A stretch of DNA of 64,000 bases from Albula goreensis (lineage: Eukaryota; Chordata; Actinopteri; Albuliformes; Albulidae): contig CM040747.1 of the NCBI GenBank assembly GCA_022829145.1, positions 38,952,052 through 39,016,051 on the forward strand, read 5' to 3'. This document shows, piece by piece, positions 1 through 10,934 of the stretch (positions within the stretch are counted from its first letter, which is position 1; every line of letters starts with the position of its first letter). Made by a program: the position numbers and the translations under genes. The notes under the pieces are model-generated. The model was not told the DNA's origin and did not search any database. It worked only from the letters and a program-made list of their open reading frames with translations.

Positions 1-447
1 GCTGGAGGAGTTGCATCAGACTGAATTCTCTCTCCTTCTTCAAGTTCAGGTCTCGGAAAGGAAGAGTGAAGATTAAATTAATATCCTGATTGGCTTTTCC
101 TTCTGCCCAGTCCAGAATGAACTTCTGCACAGAGACAGTTTTCCCAATGCCAGCGATGCCCTTTGTAAGCACAGTTCTGATGTGTTTCTTTTGTCCAGGT
201 AAAGGTTTAAAGATGTCATTGCAGAGGATTGCAGTCTCCTGTGTGGTTTGTCTCTTGGATGCTGCCTCAATCTGTCTGACCTCATGTTCATTATTGACCC
301 TCCCACCTCCCCCCTCTGTGATGTAGAGTTCTGTATAGATCTCATTGAGGAGGGTTGGGTGGCCCTGCTGTACCAAACCTTCAAATATGCATTCAAACTT
401 CTTCTTCAGATCAGATTTCAGTGTCTGTTGGGCTCTTGGGACTTTTT
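1..447 (-). CDS. NLRC3-like NLR (gene 1): FISNA plus start of NACHT exon, partial
   Basis: This is the large exon of a fish NLR innate-immune receptor, cut by the left edge of the window. The exon starts at 447 after a TTCTCAG acceptor and stays open for about 149 codons. The first part reads as the FISNA domain that precedes NACHT in fish NLRC3-like proteins (for example [20 protein letters not shown]). The NACHT Walker A motif GIAGIGKT lies at 160-137, followed by [19 protein letters not shown] and LPFRDLNL, as in the family. The domain binds nucleotide and drives oligomerisation in the cytoplasm. Two bases at the exon start complete the codon left by the pyrin-like exon at 1575-1806, so the splice is in frame. 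The rest of NACHT and any LRR or B30.2 lie outside. I see no disabling change. Confidence 0.93.
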
Positions 448-1574
448 CTGAGAAGACGAAATAAGACAGATAATTTACTTAATAAAAAAAAATCAGTTGA
501 AAAACTTATAAACTTTTCCCCTTGACACAATATTTTACACAAGTCTGTCACACAGTGTGTTACACATCACTCAAACAATCTACACAAATGGTGAACAGAA
601 ATAGATTCTGCCTTGTTCATGAAGACAAAGCAGAGTAGGGGAACTATAGAGCGTAAGGTTTTACCAACATGAAATGAGATTAAGAGATTGAGGGAATCTA
701 TGAGATTAAGTGAACATGTACAGACAGATAATACTAGATCCACATATATAAAAACCCATTATAACAGTATAAATAATCAGGTATATCTGCTCTAAACTGT
801 ATAGGCAGCTTCACAACCTGGTGCAGAGGGCCACTCAGTTTAGATCAAATTTCAGAACTTTTTCAAAATATGTTTAGATCGCACAATTCTATTATCTTAT
901 TAACAGTAATAATATCATAAATTGGGTTTCATTTGGTGGCTGTTGGTGGAATGATGTATTATTCTTGTGATGCTGAAATGCTGAAAATGCTTTTCAGATG
1001 TTGGAACAGAACACTAAAATACGGTCTGTTTGGCACAGTCATATTTTTCTGTGTTATCTGGCATGTGCTCTCTTACTATTATTTTAACATATCCATTATT
1101 CTGGTGTTAAATGAGCACTACAGCCACTTTATGAAGAACTGCACCTGCCTGTGGTGCTCATTTGACACCACACTCAGGGAATAAGAGATACAGAAAAGTA
1201 GAGGCAGAAAACCTGCACAAACAAACATGGAAAAATAAGGATGTGTGATGCATCCACTCATTTAAAGGGAATGTGGAAAACATCCTGATTGGTCAGTGCA
1301 TGATCACAGCTTTAAATCAGTACTTTGCTCCATCTGCTTCTCTTTCAGACATTAAACTGCTAAACTGATTCTGCCACAGCTTTTTAAATCTGCATTAATG
1401 AGCTTTTTCCAACATTTATATCCTTACATAAGGGGCCTGTGTGTTGCACATCTCTCTCTGGGCCAGGTTTACTAAGGAATAGTCACAGCACAAACACATT
1501 CACTCTTTAGTGGCTTGTTTGCAGTTGCTAATACAGATATATTAATGACTGATTTACACAAAATAGTGTCTTAC

Positions 1575-1806
1575 TCTTCTGCTCATCTCTCTCCAGTGAG
1601 TCTGCAGGATCCTTCTGCTTTATGGTCCTCAGGATGTGGAGTGTGATCTTCAGAGATCTCTCACTGCCACAGGTCTCCAGCATCTTCTCAACTACATGCA
1701 GGGCCTCAAGGTCCTCCTGTTGTCTATCAGAGCATTCTGGGTAATACTGACTCAGATGGCTGTGAAACTGTTTCAACTCCTCCTTCTTCAACTTCATCAG
1801 AGTGCG
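1575..1806 (-). CDS. NLR gene 1: pyrin-like death-fold exon
   Basis: This 232-bp exon encodes about 77 residues of a six-helix death-fold of the pyrin/DAPIN type found at the N-terminus of many fish NLRs. Diagnostic pieces are LMKLKKEELKQFHSHL near the start and LKITLHILRTIKQKDPADSL near the end. The domain would recruit an adaptor through homotypic pyrin contacts. The acceptor is TCTCTCCAG at 1807-1815 and the donor is GTAAGAC after 1575. The exon enters in phase 0, matching the exit of the 70-bp linker exon, and leaves one base that joins the FISNA exon in frame. The intron just upstream on this strand holds a 40-bp minisatellite built from the acceptor region itself. A CARD-like assignment is less likely but cannot be excluded without a profile search. 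Confidence 0.88.
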
Positions 1807-1810
1807 CTGG

Positions 1811-2190
1811 AGAGACTGAAATAAAGACATGAAGAGGTGTGCTGTATCAGAGAAACTGAAATAAAGACATGAAGAGGTGTGCTGTATCAGAGAGACTGAA
1901 ATAAACACATGAAGAGGTGTGCTGTATCAGAGAGACTGAAATAAACACATGAAGAGGTGTGCTGTATCAGAGAGACTGAAATAAACACACAAAGAGGTGT
2001 GTTGTATAAGAGACTGAAATAAACACATGAAGAGGTGTGCTGTATCAGAGAGACTGAAATAAACACACAAAGAGGTGTGTTGTATAAGAGAGACTGAAAT
2101 AAACACATGAAGAGGTGTGCTGCAACAGAGAGACTGAAATCAACATATGAAGAGGTGTGCTGTATTCAAATGACTGAAATAAACGTAGCG
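1811..2190. repeat. 40-bp minisatellite repeating a 3' splice-site motif
   Basis: About ten tandem copies of a roughly 40-bp unit (one of 38 bp) lie directly upstream, on the minus strand, of the pyrin-like exon. Each unit reads on the minus strand as a pyrimidine-rich run ending in TTTATTTCAG, so the array repeats an acceptor-like signal. The copy nearest the exon merges into the acceptor at 1807. Open frames across it are by-products of the repeat. Confidence 0.93.
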
Positions 2191-2299
2191 ACATCTAGTG
2201 TTGAAACTAAAAACTGCAATGTACATACAGTGCAATTTATTGTGAGAGAACATGTTGTAACGGGTCACATACCATTTTATTTTCAATATTCACGGCGGA

Positions 2300-2500
2300 C
2301 CACTTAAAAACGGGCAACAGGCCGCAGTTGGACCGGGGCCATAGTTTGGCAATGCCTGGTCAAGGCCACTGCCAGGAACAGTGCTGCTGGGAGTTTGAGT
2401 CCCATAACAGGTGTTACATTACCAATGTGGACTTCCTGCCATAGCCAGTAACAGTGCTGCTGGGAGTTTGAGTCCCATAACAAACATGTGCCTTTACTGC
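2300..2500. repeat. Imperfect short direct duplication
   Basis: A segment containing AACAGTGCTGCTGGGAGTTT, then GAGTCCCATAACA, occurs near 2371-2408 and again near 2445-2482. It sits in the NLR gene 1 intron between the linker exon and the pyrin exon. No gene is seen. Confidence 0.7.
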
Positions 2501-2715
2501 AATCTGTATGAGATTGTGATTCATTAAAATTTGGGTTTTTTAGCAGAGCACTTCCTTTGAATGTGTGCAATTACACCACATCAGAGTGAGAGGTGAGTCA
2601 TTCTAATAGTTATTAGCCTGAAAAGAGAGGTGAAATAAAGAGTATTCTCCAAGCCACACCCCATGATGATTAATACATAGATAAAGAGGTATCACACCTT
2701 TTTTGTGGGGTTTAC

Positions 2716-2785
2716 ATCCATACACTGCTCTCTCCTCTCTGGACTCTTCTGTTCCAGACAGCTGGACTCTGCTGATTGCTGGACC
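2716..2785 (-). CDS. NLR gene 1: 70-bp phase-changing linker exon
   Basis: A short exon is bounded by acceptor CCTCTTTGCAG and donor GTAAAC. Its start, RVQQSAESSC when joined to the preceding exon, resembles the RVQ...SPVPSC start of the 111-bp cassette exons, so it is probably a diverged relative of them. It enters in phase 2, as the cassette exons require, and leaves in phase 0, as the pyrin exon requires. Without it the cassette exon joined to the pyrin exon hits a stop within a few codons. The encoded stretch of about 23 residues is polar and probably a flexible linker. The call rests on splice signals and phase, with no transcript. Confidence 0.72.
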
Positions 2786-2931
2786 CTGCAAAGAGGTTTG
2801 CGAGGAATCAGAGATCCAACAGAAAGAAACAGTGAATTAAGAAAAAAAATACAAGAGAAGAGTACATTAAAATGTTTCAGAGAAGCTCAATCATTAGACC
2901 TCTGTCTTGTGAAAACTGGGTACACCCACGC

Positions 2932-2969
2932 GGGGGGTGGGGGGTTTGTGGGGCTGGGGTGTTTGGGGG
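2932..2969 (+). other. Guanine-quadruplex-like G-tract cluster
   Basis: Five runs of four to six G separated by loops of one to five bases lie on the plus strand, about 150 bp before the linker exon as read on the minus strand. The spacing fits the usual intramolecular quadruplex pattern. On the NLR transcript the same bases read as C-runs. Confidence 0.75.
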
Positions 2970-2989
2970 TAAGTTGGATCACTCATACT

Positions 2990-5900
2990 TATATCAAACA
3001 GTGAACCTGTGGGTAAAACGTACCTAACCATATAATTAACCAATGAAATAGCCTTTGAGGTGTGAAACAAAAGTTGATAATTGTTCAAGAAATGTTCACT
3101 TCCTTATAATGAGAATAGATTACTCATGCCTCTAATTTAACTGTATCTTCAAGCACTAGATAACATGACTCAAACCTTTCAAGAAAAATCATCACCGATG
3201 CACCCTCTCTCAACAGCATGGGAAAAGACCCAAACACCAGAGTCTGGGTCCCTGATGTTAAAGGTTATCAAAATGACATCCCGAGTGTTTGATAACTTCT
3301 CTGTTTCATAATTGTGAAGGAAAAATTCTGTGTATAATGCTTATCATATTGCTTATGTTCGTGCCTTCACACTGTGACATTCTGGTCCTGTGGTTTAGGC
3401 AGAGCTTGTTCTTTGTGTTAAGATAAAGGCAGCTGAAGTTTTGATATGTTACGCCTAACAGAGACATATCGACAGAGCCTTTTAGACAAACAAACTGTCC
3501 ATATGAAAATTGTTGCAGAATGGGATTGGCTTTTTGTCCATTGAAGGCACCTGCTCATGTAAACACATCAAATGTGATGCTCTGGGCAGATCCCAAAACA
3601 GCCACGTCAGCTAATTTTATCATTCCCATTATAAGGTGGTGTACAGACTTAGTTCCTTGAACATTGTACATATCCTGCTGTGAGAACTGTTCCCTCTGCA
3701 CAAAGCTCCGGATAAAAAGCTTCTCTGAAGAAGCCTGGGTCTCCCCAGCCTTATGGAAACTAAGGAGTGTATGGTGGAGGCAGTGACACTAACAAACCAG
3801 TTTTCCAGGAGCAAATGGTCCTAAAATGGCACCCTGTTTTACTGTGTGATATAGCACAGAACCCTGCAGGCCAGAAATATGTTGTACACCTTCTCTGGTG
3901 TGTGCAGGAGAGAGCCACCTGGCCCTGAGCAAGCCGATGCAGGGCTCCACATGCAGCAGGGCCTCTCTGAGGAAGGGCCTGTGTGCCAAGGTCTGGATTG
4001 GCTGGAGCCAGTGCCTGCTTAAATATTATAGGATGCTGTATGCTCTGCAGGGGAAAGGAGGTGGTCTGTTTCATCTCTAGACCATGGATGGGTGGATCTT
4101 ACTTGCACAGACTGACAGACTTTCATTCTTCATCACGAACACCTACCAAGCTAAGTGGTGAGCTAACAAACTGAACATTACAGCAGTAAATATCTTTACC
4201 ATACTTCTGTGAAATGAATGGTTTAACTGTGATGTTGTTATTCTGTATCAGTAAATAAAAGGCATGTCCCTATGTTAGTCTTTACAATGTATGAAAGAGA
4301 GGTAGATTAGCAGTAAAGCTAATAGCTGCACGATCCTTTATATCATGTTCCTGTGTTTTATGTGGTTTCATCACTGGCAACAGCAAACACTATGCTTACA
4401 TTTACTACTCTGTGGCACTGTATTAGCAACTGCTGTAAGCGTACTAATAAACAGCACAGAACTGGAATAAGTAACAAGCATTACACTAATATGAAACTAT
4501 TTAGCATGACACTAGCATGTAGCATTTTTGAGAGAGTAGCAGAGTTGAGAGAGCGTAGAATACTGGCTGTGTTCTCTATAGTTTGGACTAAACGAGCCAC
4601 CATAATATCATCAATGGTGTTAATGTGCTTGTGTTGATATGTATGGTGTGTGTGAGACATGAAATCCATTGATGGCTTTGCTCATAATGCCACAACCCCA
4701 TTTCATGATTCAGAGTTCTTAAAGGAACTCCTTCGTGCCCATGCCTCATCCAACAGGGAGTGAGGGTGTTTTCTCAAATGATGTTCTCAGCCCCACGCTG
4801 TGAACCTTTTGCCCATGCATGTGGCTCCTCCAATTTTCTGCCCAGTTTGCCAGTAGAGGGCACTACAGAGCAATGAGACAGATAATTTTACTGGTTTACA
4901 GTGTATAAATATTTAAAAATACAGTATATTATATTTTTATCTGTTTAGGCTGTGCTAACATTGCCTCTCCAAAGTGAACCTCCAGTCATTGGAGCATGGG
5001 TTATTGAACATTTTAAACAAACTGATAATATAGGGAAGTGTCTCAAAATGCAGGTGTTGATTAAAACAGGGCAGTCAGGAGAAAAGAGTAAGATCTCCAA
5101 AACTCCTATGAGTGGAGCTTCTGGAGTGACAAAGTTTGCTCATATTTATAGCAAATATCCCAGCAGTGTCTGGGGAAACAGACACATGTGACACCGACAA
5201 AACTGGTCAATTATTTCTGTGGTATCAGGTACAAACAACTGACTTAAAAATACTTCCCTTCGGGAAAATAAAACCTTTTATCAAGCCATATTACAAAATT
5301 GGAGACAGAGTAAGACCATGGCTTAATCTGTACCAGCAGATAGCTGGCTTACGCTGTATATGGCAAATGCAGTGGTTACTATCTTGAAGACCACATGCTC
5401 GATACACATGAAGACCACACACTTGACTCTAGAAAACTGTCAGATACCTCTCTTCATATTCTGCAGTACTTGGCAACGTCTCACACAAACCAAATTCGTA
5501 ATGTGGCTAGCTAAACTTGGCTTAGAGTCTCCTGGGCTCTAATTACACCCTCAGTGTTTGGAGAAAGGACACAAACGCTACTTGGGATGTGAGCAATAAG
5601 ATAAGCTCTTTTTTCAATGAAAGATAAGTGGGCAAAAATCAGTTTTTATTAGGTTTTTTTATTTGTTAAGTTCAATATGTGTGACAATATTGTTGTTATG
5701 GTTGCTTTTTTTTATTAGCCTACTACATTTTTTTTTATCTGTGTAAGTTCAAGATGTGGATGGATGTTTCGGCTACTTTGCAAAACCAAACTTCTTGTTT
5801 CATTAAATAGGGTCTCTTATTAATCAGTCTTTTGAAACATGTTAATTGAGGGGTTTGAGCTTCCATTAAACTGTGCAGTGAGCAAAGAAGCACACAATAA

Positions 5901-6340
5901 TTTGGTACACACCACATGGAACAAAATGTTCATCTTGTGATCTGTGCTGATTACGAGGCTTAATTTTGCGATTATCCTCCATGATAGAATTAAAAATAAA
6001 GATTTGTCTGTAATATGTTGGCTTCAGCTTCAGCTAGTTGACTGGCAGAAATGCATGTCGTTCTCATACCTAGAAGCTACACAGCACAGGTCTACTGACG
6101 ATAGGTCTACTCCAGGCTTCAAACTGAGCCAGCCCAAACAGGGCCTCACAAAAAAAGAAGGTGTGGGTCACTTGAACCGATCTAACATGCTGAAGGAGGG
6201 AGTGAGGTATGATGCCACTGGATTCAAGAAGGCTGAGTCACAGCTAAAACATTTTCACGAAACCACAAACAACCATCTACAACCATCCTAAGATGATGGT
6301 AAATTTCCACCATCCTGAGAAAGTCTTAACGTCATCCTCT
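2990..6340. other. NLR gene 1 intron, no recognised feature
   Basis: I recognise no conserved exon, RNA gene or transposon protein here. The open frames are short and overlap on both strands without a clear family signature. The stretch lies between the linker exon and the cassette-exon array, so on the gene model it is intron. A 30-bp scrap of the cassette exon (around ACAGCTGGGTACAGGTGACC) occurs at about 6353-6384, marking the worn edge of the array. Confidence 0.6.
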
Positions 6341-6934
6341 TCCTGCAGCTCTAAGACAGCTGGGTACAGGTGACCCTGCGTTCGTTAAATTAGAAGGGCA
6401 TCCAGTTAACCTCATCCTCTCACTGCAGCTCTAACTCACAGCACATGGAGACAGAGCTTCCAGTTAACCTCATCCTCTTACTGCACCTCTAACTCACAGC
6501 ACATGGAGACAGAGCTTCCAGTTAACCTCATCCTCTTACTGCAGTTATAACTCACAGCACATGGAGTGAATATATTATTTTATTATGCAGTTAAATAAGT
6601 GATATCCAAAATGTAGAATGTTTATTTATCTCTTCTTTAAATCTATTGATTAGCAAAGGTTCTACATTTTGCACAACTTGTTCAGGATTAAGCCTTAATT
6701 TTATTAGAAATGTGTTGAAGACTGCTGAGTACAATGAAGAGTGTGATGAAAACATTTAGTCCTTTTTACACAGTTCACAGCATGAACACAGATTCAGATG
6801 AATTTCTTTCTCAAGCAATAAAATTTTACTTTATTTAAGCGCAGAGGAACTGTCCCCCCACCCTACCTACACCAGACTGTAGCCTGTAAGAGTGAGGAAT
6901 TATGAAACTGCAGTGTAAATATGAAAATGTTTAC

Positions 6935-7045
6935 CTTGGATCAGCTGCTGATTCTCCTCTTAATGTGAATGGTTGCTCCATTGACCAGTCACTCTTCACT
7001 GACAGACAGCTGGGTACAGGTGACCCTGTTCTCTCCACCTGGACC
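6935..7045 (-). CDS. NLR gene 1: N-terminal cassette exon, copy 4 (most 3')
   Basis: This 111-bp exon has acceptor TTTCCACAG and donor GTAAAC. It encodes a 37-residue module typical of fish NLRC3-like N-termini, with SPVPSCLSVKSDWSMEQPFT in the middle and ending ESAADPR. It enters and leaves in phase 2, so any number of such exons can be spliced together in frame. Its sequence is identical to the copies at 8859-8969 and 10053-10163. The function of the module is not known to me; in fish NLRs it precedes the death-fold or FISNA region. Confidence 0.85.
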
Positions 7046-7722
7046 CTGTGGAAAGCACATGGAGACAAAGCTTCCAGTTAACCTCATCCTCTTAGTGCAG
7101 CTCTAACTCACAGCACATGGAGACAGAGCTTCCAGTTAACCTCATCCTCTTACTGCAGCTCTAACTCACAGCACATGGAGACAGAGCTTCCAGTTAACCT
7201 TATCCTCTTACTGTAGCTCTAACTCACACCACATGGAGACGGAGCTTCCAGTTAACCTCATCCTCTTACTGCAGCTCTAACTCACAGCACATGGAGACAG
7301 AGCTTCCAGTTAACCTCATCCTCTTACTGCACCTCTAACTCACAGCACATGCAGTGAATATCTTATTTTATTATGCAGTTAAATAAGTGATATCCAAAAT
7401 GTAGAATGTTTCTTTATCTCTTCTTTAAATCTATTGATGAGCAAAGGTTCTACATTTTGCACAACTTGTCCATGATTAAGCCTTAATTTTATTAGAAATG
7501 TGTTGAAGACTGCTGAGTACAATGAAGAGTGTGATGAAAACATTTAGTCCTTTTTACACAGTTCACAGCATGAACACAGATTGAGATGAATTTCTTCCAA
7601 AACCAATAAAATTTTACTTTATTTAAGCGCAGAGGAACTGTCCCCCCACCCTACCTGAACCAGACTGTAGCCTGTAAGAGTGAGGAATTATGAAACTGCA
7701 GTGTAAATATGAACCTGTTTAC

Positions 7723-7833
7723 CTTGGATCAGCTGCTGATTCTCCTCTTAATGTGAACGGTTGCTCCATTGACCAGTCACTCTTCACTGACAGACAGCTG
7801 GGTACAGGTGACCCTGTTCTCTCCACCTGGACC
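7723..7833 (-). CDS. NLR gene 1: N-terminal cassette exon, copy 3
   Basis: This has the same length, phase and splice signals as the exon at 6935-7045. It differs from the other three copies by one synonymous base (a proline codon, CCG for CCA), so its protein is identical. The near-perfect match to its neighbours means recent duplication or gene conversion. Confidence 0.85.
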
Positions 7834-8858
7834 CTGTGGAAAGCACATGGAGACAAAGCTTCCAGTTAACCTCATCCTCTTACTGCAGCTCTAACTCACA
7901 CCACATGGAGACAGAGCTTCCAGTTAACCTCATCCTCTTACTGCAGCTCTAACTCACAGCACATGGAGACAGAGCTTCCAGTTAACCTCATCCTCTTACT
8001 GCACCTCTAACTCACAGCACATGGAAAAAGAGCTTCCAGTTAACCTCATCCTCTTACTGCAGCTCTAACTCACAGTACATGGAGACAGAGCTTCCAGTTA
8101 ACCTCATCCTCTTACTGCACCTCTAACTCACAGCACATGGAAAAAGAGCTTCCAGTTAACCTCATCCTCTTACTGCAGCTCTAACTCACAGCACATGGAG
8201 ACAGAGCTTCCAGTTACCCTCATCCTCTTACTGCAGCTCTAACTCACAGCACATGGAGACAGAGCTTCCAGTTAACCTCATCCTCTAACTGCAGCTCTAA
8301 CTCACAGCACATGGAGACAGAGCTTCCAGTTAACCTCATCCTCTTACTGCACCTCTAACTCACAGCACATGGAGACAGAGCTTCCAGTTAACCTCATCGT
8401 CTTACTGCAGCTCTAACTCACAGAACATGGAGACAGAGCTTCCAGTTCACCTCATCCTCTTACTGCAGTTATAACTCACAGCACATGGAGTGAATATCTT
8501 ATTTTATTATGAAGTTAAATAAGTGATATCCAAAATGTAGAATGTTTCTTTATCTCTTCTTTAAATCTATTGATTAGCAAAGGTTCTACATTTTGCACAA
8601 CTTGTTCAGGATTAAGCCTTAATTTTATTAGAAATGTGTTGAAGACTGCTGAGTACAATGAAGAGTGTGATGAAAATATTTAGTCCTTTTTACACAGTTC
8701 ACAGCATGAACACAGATTCAGATGAATTTCTTTCTCAAGCAATAAAATTTTACTTTATTTAAGCGCAGAGGAACTGTCCCCCCACCCTACCTACACCAGA
8801 CTATAGCCTGTAAGAGTGAAGAATTATGAAACTGCAGTGTAAATATGAACCTGTTTAC

Positions 8859-8969
8859 CTTGGATCAGCTGCTGATTCTCCTCTTAATGTGAATGGTTGC
8901 TCCATTGACCAGTCACTCTTCACTGACAGACAGCTGGGTACAGGTGACCCTGTTCTCTCCACCTGGACC
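8859..8969 (-). CDS. NLR gene 1: N-terminal cassette exon, copy 2
   Basis: A 111-bp phase 2-2 exon identical in coding sequence to the copies at 6935 and 10053, with intact acceptor and GTAAAC donor. It is followed on the transcript by its own minisatellite block. Confidence 0.85.
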
Positions 8970-10052
8970 CTGTGGAAAGCACATGGAGACAGAGCTTCCA
9001 GTTAACCTCATCCTCTTACTGCAGCTCTGACTCACAGCACATGGAGACAGAGCTTCCAGTTAACCTCATCCTCTTACTGCAGCTCTAACTCACAGCACAT
9101 GGAGACAGAGCTTCCAGTTAACCTCATCCTCTTACTGCAGCTCTAACTCACAGCACATGGAGACAGAGCTTCCAGTTAACCTCATCCTCTTACTGCAGCT
9201 CTAACTCACAGCACATGGAGACAGAGCTTCCAGTTAACCTCATCCTCTTACTGCAGCTCTAACTCACAGCACATGGAGACAGAGCTTCCAGTTAACCTCA
9301 TCCTCTTACTGCAGCTCTAACTCACAGCACATGGAGACAGAGCTTCCAGTTAACCTCATCCTCTTACTGCAGCTCTAACTCACAGCACATGGAGACAGAG
9401 CTTCCAGTTAACCTCATCCTCTAACTGCAGCTCTAACTCACAGCACATGGAGACAGAGCTTCCAGTTAACCTCATCCTCTTACTGCAGCTCTAACTCACA
9501 GCACATGGAGACAGAGCTTCCAGTTAACCTCATCCTCTTATTGCAGCTCTAACTCACAGCACATGGACAAAGAGCTTCCAGTTAACCTCATCTTCTTACT
9601 GCAGCTCTAACTCACAGCACATGGAGACAGAGCTTCCAGTTCACCTCATCCTCTTACTGCAGTTATAACTCACAGCACATGCAGTGAATATCTTATTTTA
9701 TTATGCAGTTAAATAAGTGATATCCAAAATGTAGAATGTTTCTTTATCTCTTCTTTAAATCTATTGATTAGCAAAGGTTCTACATTTTGCACAACTTGTC
9801 CGTGATTAAGCCTTAATTTTATTAGAAATGTGTTGAAGACTGCTGAGTACAATGAAGAGTGTGATGAAAACATTTAGTCCTTTTTACACAGTTCACAGCA
9901 TGAACACAGATTCAGATGAATTTCTTTCTCAAGCAATAAAATTTTACTTTATTTAAGCGCAGAGGAACTGTCCCCCCACCCTACCTACACCAGACTGTAG
10001 CCTGTAAGAGTGAGGAATTATGAAACTGCAGTGTAAATATGAACCTGTTTAC

Positions 10053-10163
10053 CTTGGATCAGCTGCTGATTCTCCTCTTAATGTGAATGGTTGCTCCATT
10101 GACCAGTCACTCTTCACTGACAGACAGCTGGGTACAGGTGACCCTGTTCTCTCCACCTGGACC
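10053..10163 (-). CDS. NLR gene 1: N-terminal cassette exon, copy 1 (nearest the start exon)
   Basis: A 111-bp phase 2-2 exon, the first reached from the start exon at 10797-10934. The start exon leaves AG, and the first G of this exon completes an arginine codon, giving RVQVERTGSPVPSC. Splice signals are intact. It is identical to copies 2 and 4. Confidence 0.87.
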
Positions 10164-10796
10164 CTGTGGAAAGCACATGGAGACAAAGCTTCCAGTTAAC
10201 CTCATCCTCTTACTGCAGCTCTAACTCACAGCACATGGAGACAGAGCTTCCAGTTAACCTCATCCTCTTACTGCAGCTCTAACTCACAGCACATGGAGAC
10301 AGAGCTTCCAGTTAACCTCATCCTCTTCCTGCAGCTCTAACTCACAGCACATGGAGACAGAGCTTCCAGTTAACCTCATCCTCTTACTGCAGCTCTAACT
10401 CACAGCACATGGAGACAGAGCTTCCAGTTAACCTCATCCTCTTACTGCAGCTCTAACTCACAGCACATGGAGACAGAGCTTCCAGTTAACCTCATCCTCT
10501 TCCTGCACCTCTAACTCACAGCACATGGAGACAGAGCTTCCAGTTAACCTCATCCTCTTACTGCAGCTCTAACTCACAGCACATGGACAAAGAGCTTCCA
10601 GTTAACCTCATCCTCTTACTGCAGCTCTAACTCACAGCACATGGAGACAGAGCTTCCAGTTAACCTCATCCTCTTACTGCAGCTCTAACTCACAGCACAT
10701 GGACAAAGAGCTTCCAGTTATCCTCATCCTCTTACTGCAGCTCTAACTCATTTGTAATGTATTAATTAAAGTAGAATCTGTTCCATGTATTCATAC

Positions 10797-10934
10797 CTCT
10801 TGCTTTTAGGGCTGGAGGTTCCAGCGCTGGTCTCTGGCTCCCCAGAGTGACTCGATTTTGAGACAGCACCCCCCATTCTCAGGAGACTGGGCCAGAACTG
10901 ACCATGAAACAGTTCTCACCCAAATTTAACAGAC
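10797..10934 (-). CDS. NLR gene 1: translation-start exon with shifted start codon
   Basis: The exon begins after acceptor GTGTTTACAG and ends at donor GTATG. In the paralogous exon at 33445-33591 translation starts at an ATG giving MSLSGEPETS. Here that ATG is broken by one inserted C (AAAATCGAG instead of AAAATGAG). Another ATG, at 10876, opens the same frame a few codons earlier and gives MGGAVSKSSHSGEPETS, 26 codons plus AG. The new N-terminus fits the N-myristoylation pattern (Gly2, Ser6, Lys7). An earlier ATG in the leader opens only an eight-codon frame. The exon fits the cassette exon in phase. Whether the shifted start is used is inference. Confidence 0.78.

Larger units (their letters stand above)
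6390..10750. repeat. 58-bp minisatellite in higher-order units with the NLR cassette exon
   Basis: A 58-bp unit (contains ACATGGAGACAGAGCTTCCA) is tandemly repeated in several blocks with few substitutions. Blocks are separated by a shared segment of about 0.5 kb that includes a 111-bp coding exon. The junction TATTTTATTATG followed by CAGTTAAATAAG recurs near 6573, 7362, 8498 and 9691, so higher-order units run about 0.8 to 1.2 kb and differ mainly in minisatellite copy number. The same 58-bp unit fills the intron of the second NLR copy at 31.8-32.6 kb. Confidence 0.95.

Noticed and set aside
73-396. A 107-codon minus-strand open frame over the FISNA-NACHT exon
   Set aside because: It is in the wrong frame. 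The frame with Walker A GIAGIGKT and the FISNA signature runs through the same bases without an ATG and is the real one.
3629-4174. Overlapping frames on both strands at 3.6-4.2 kb as a possible gene
   Set aside because: No recognised motif and no splice context that fits the NLR model; the composition alone keeps the frames open.
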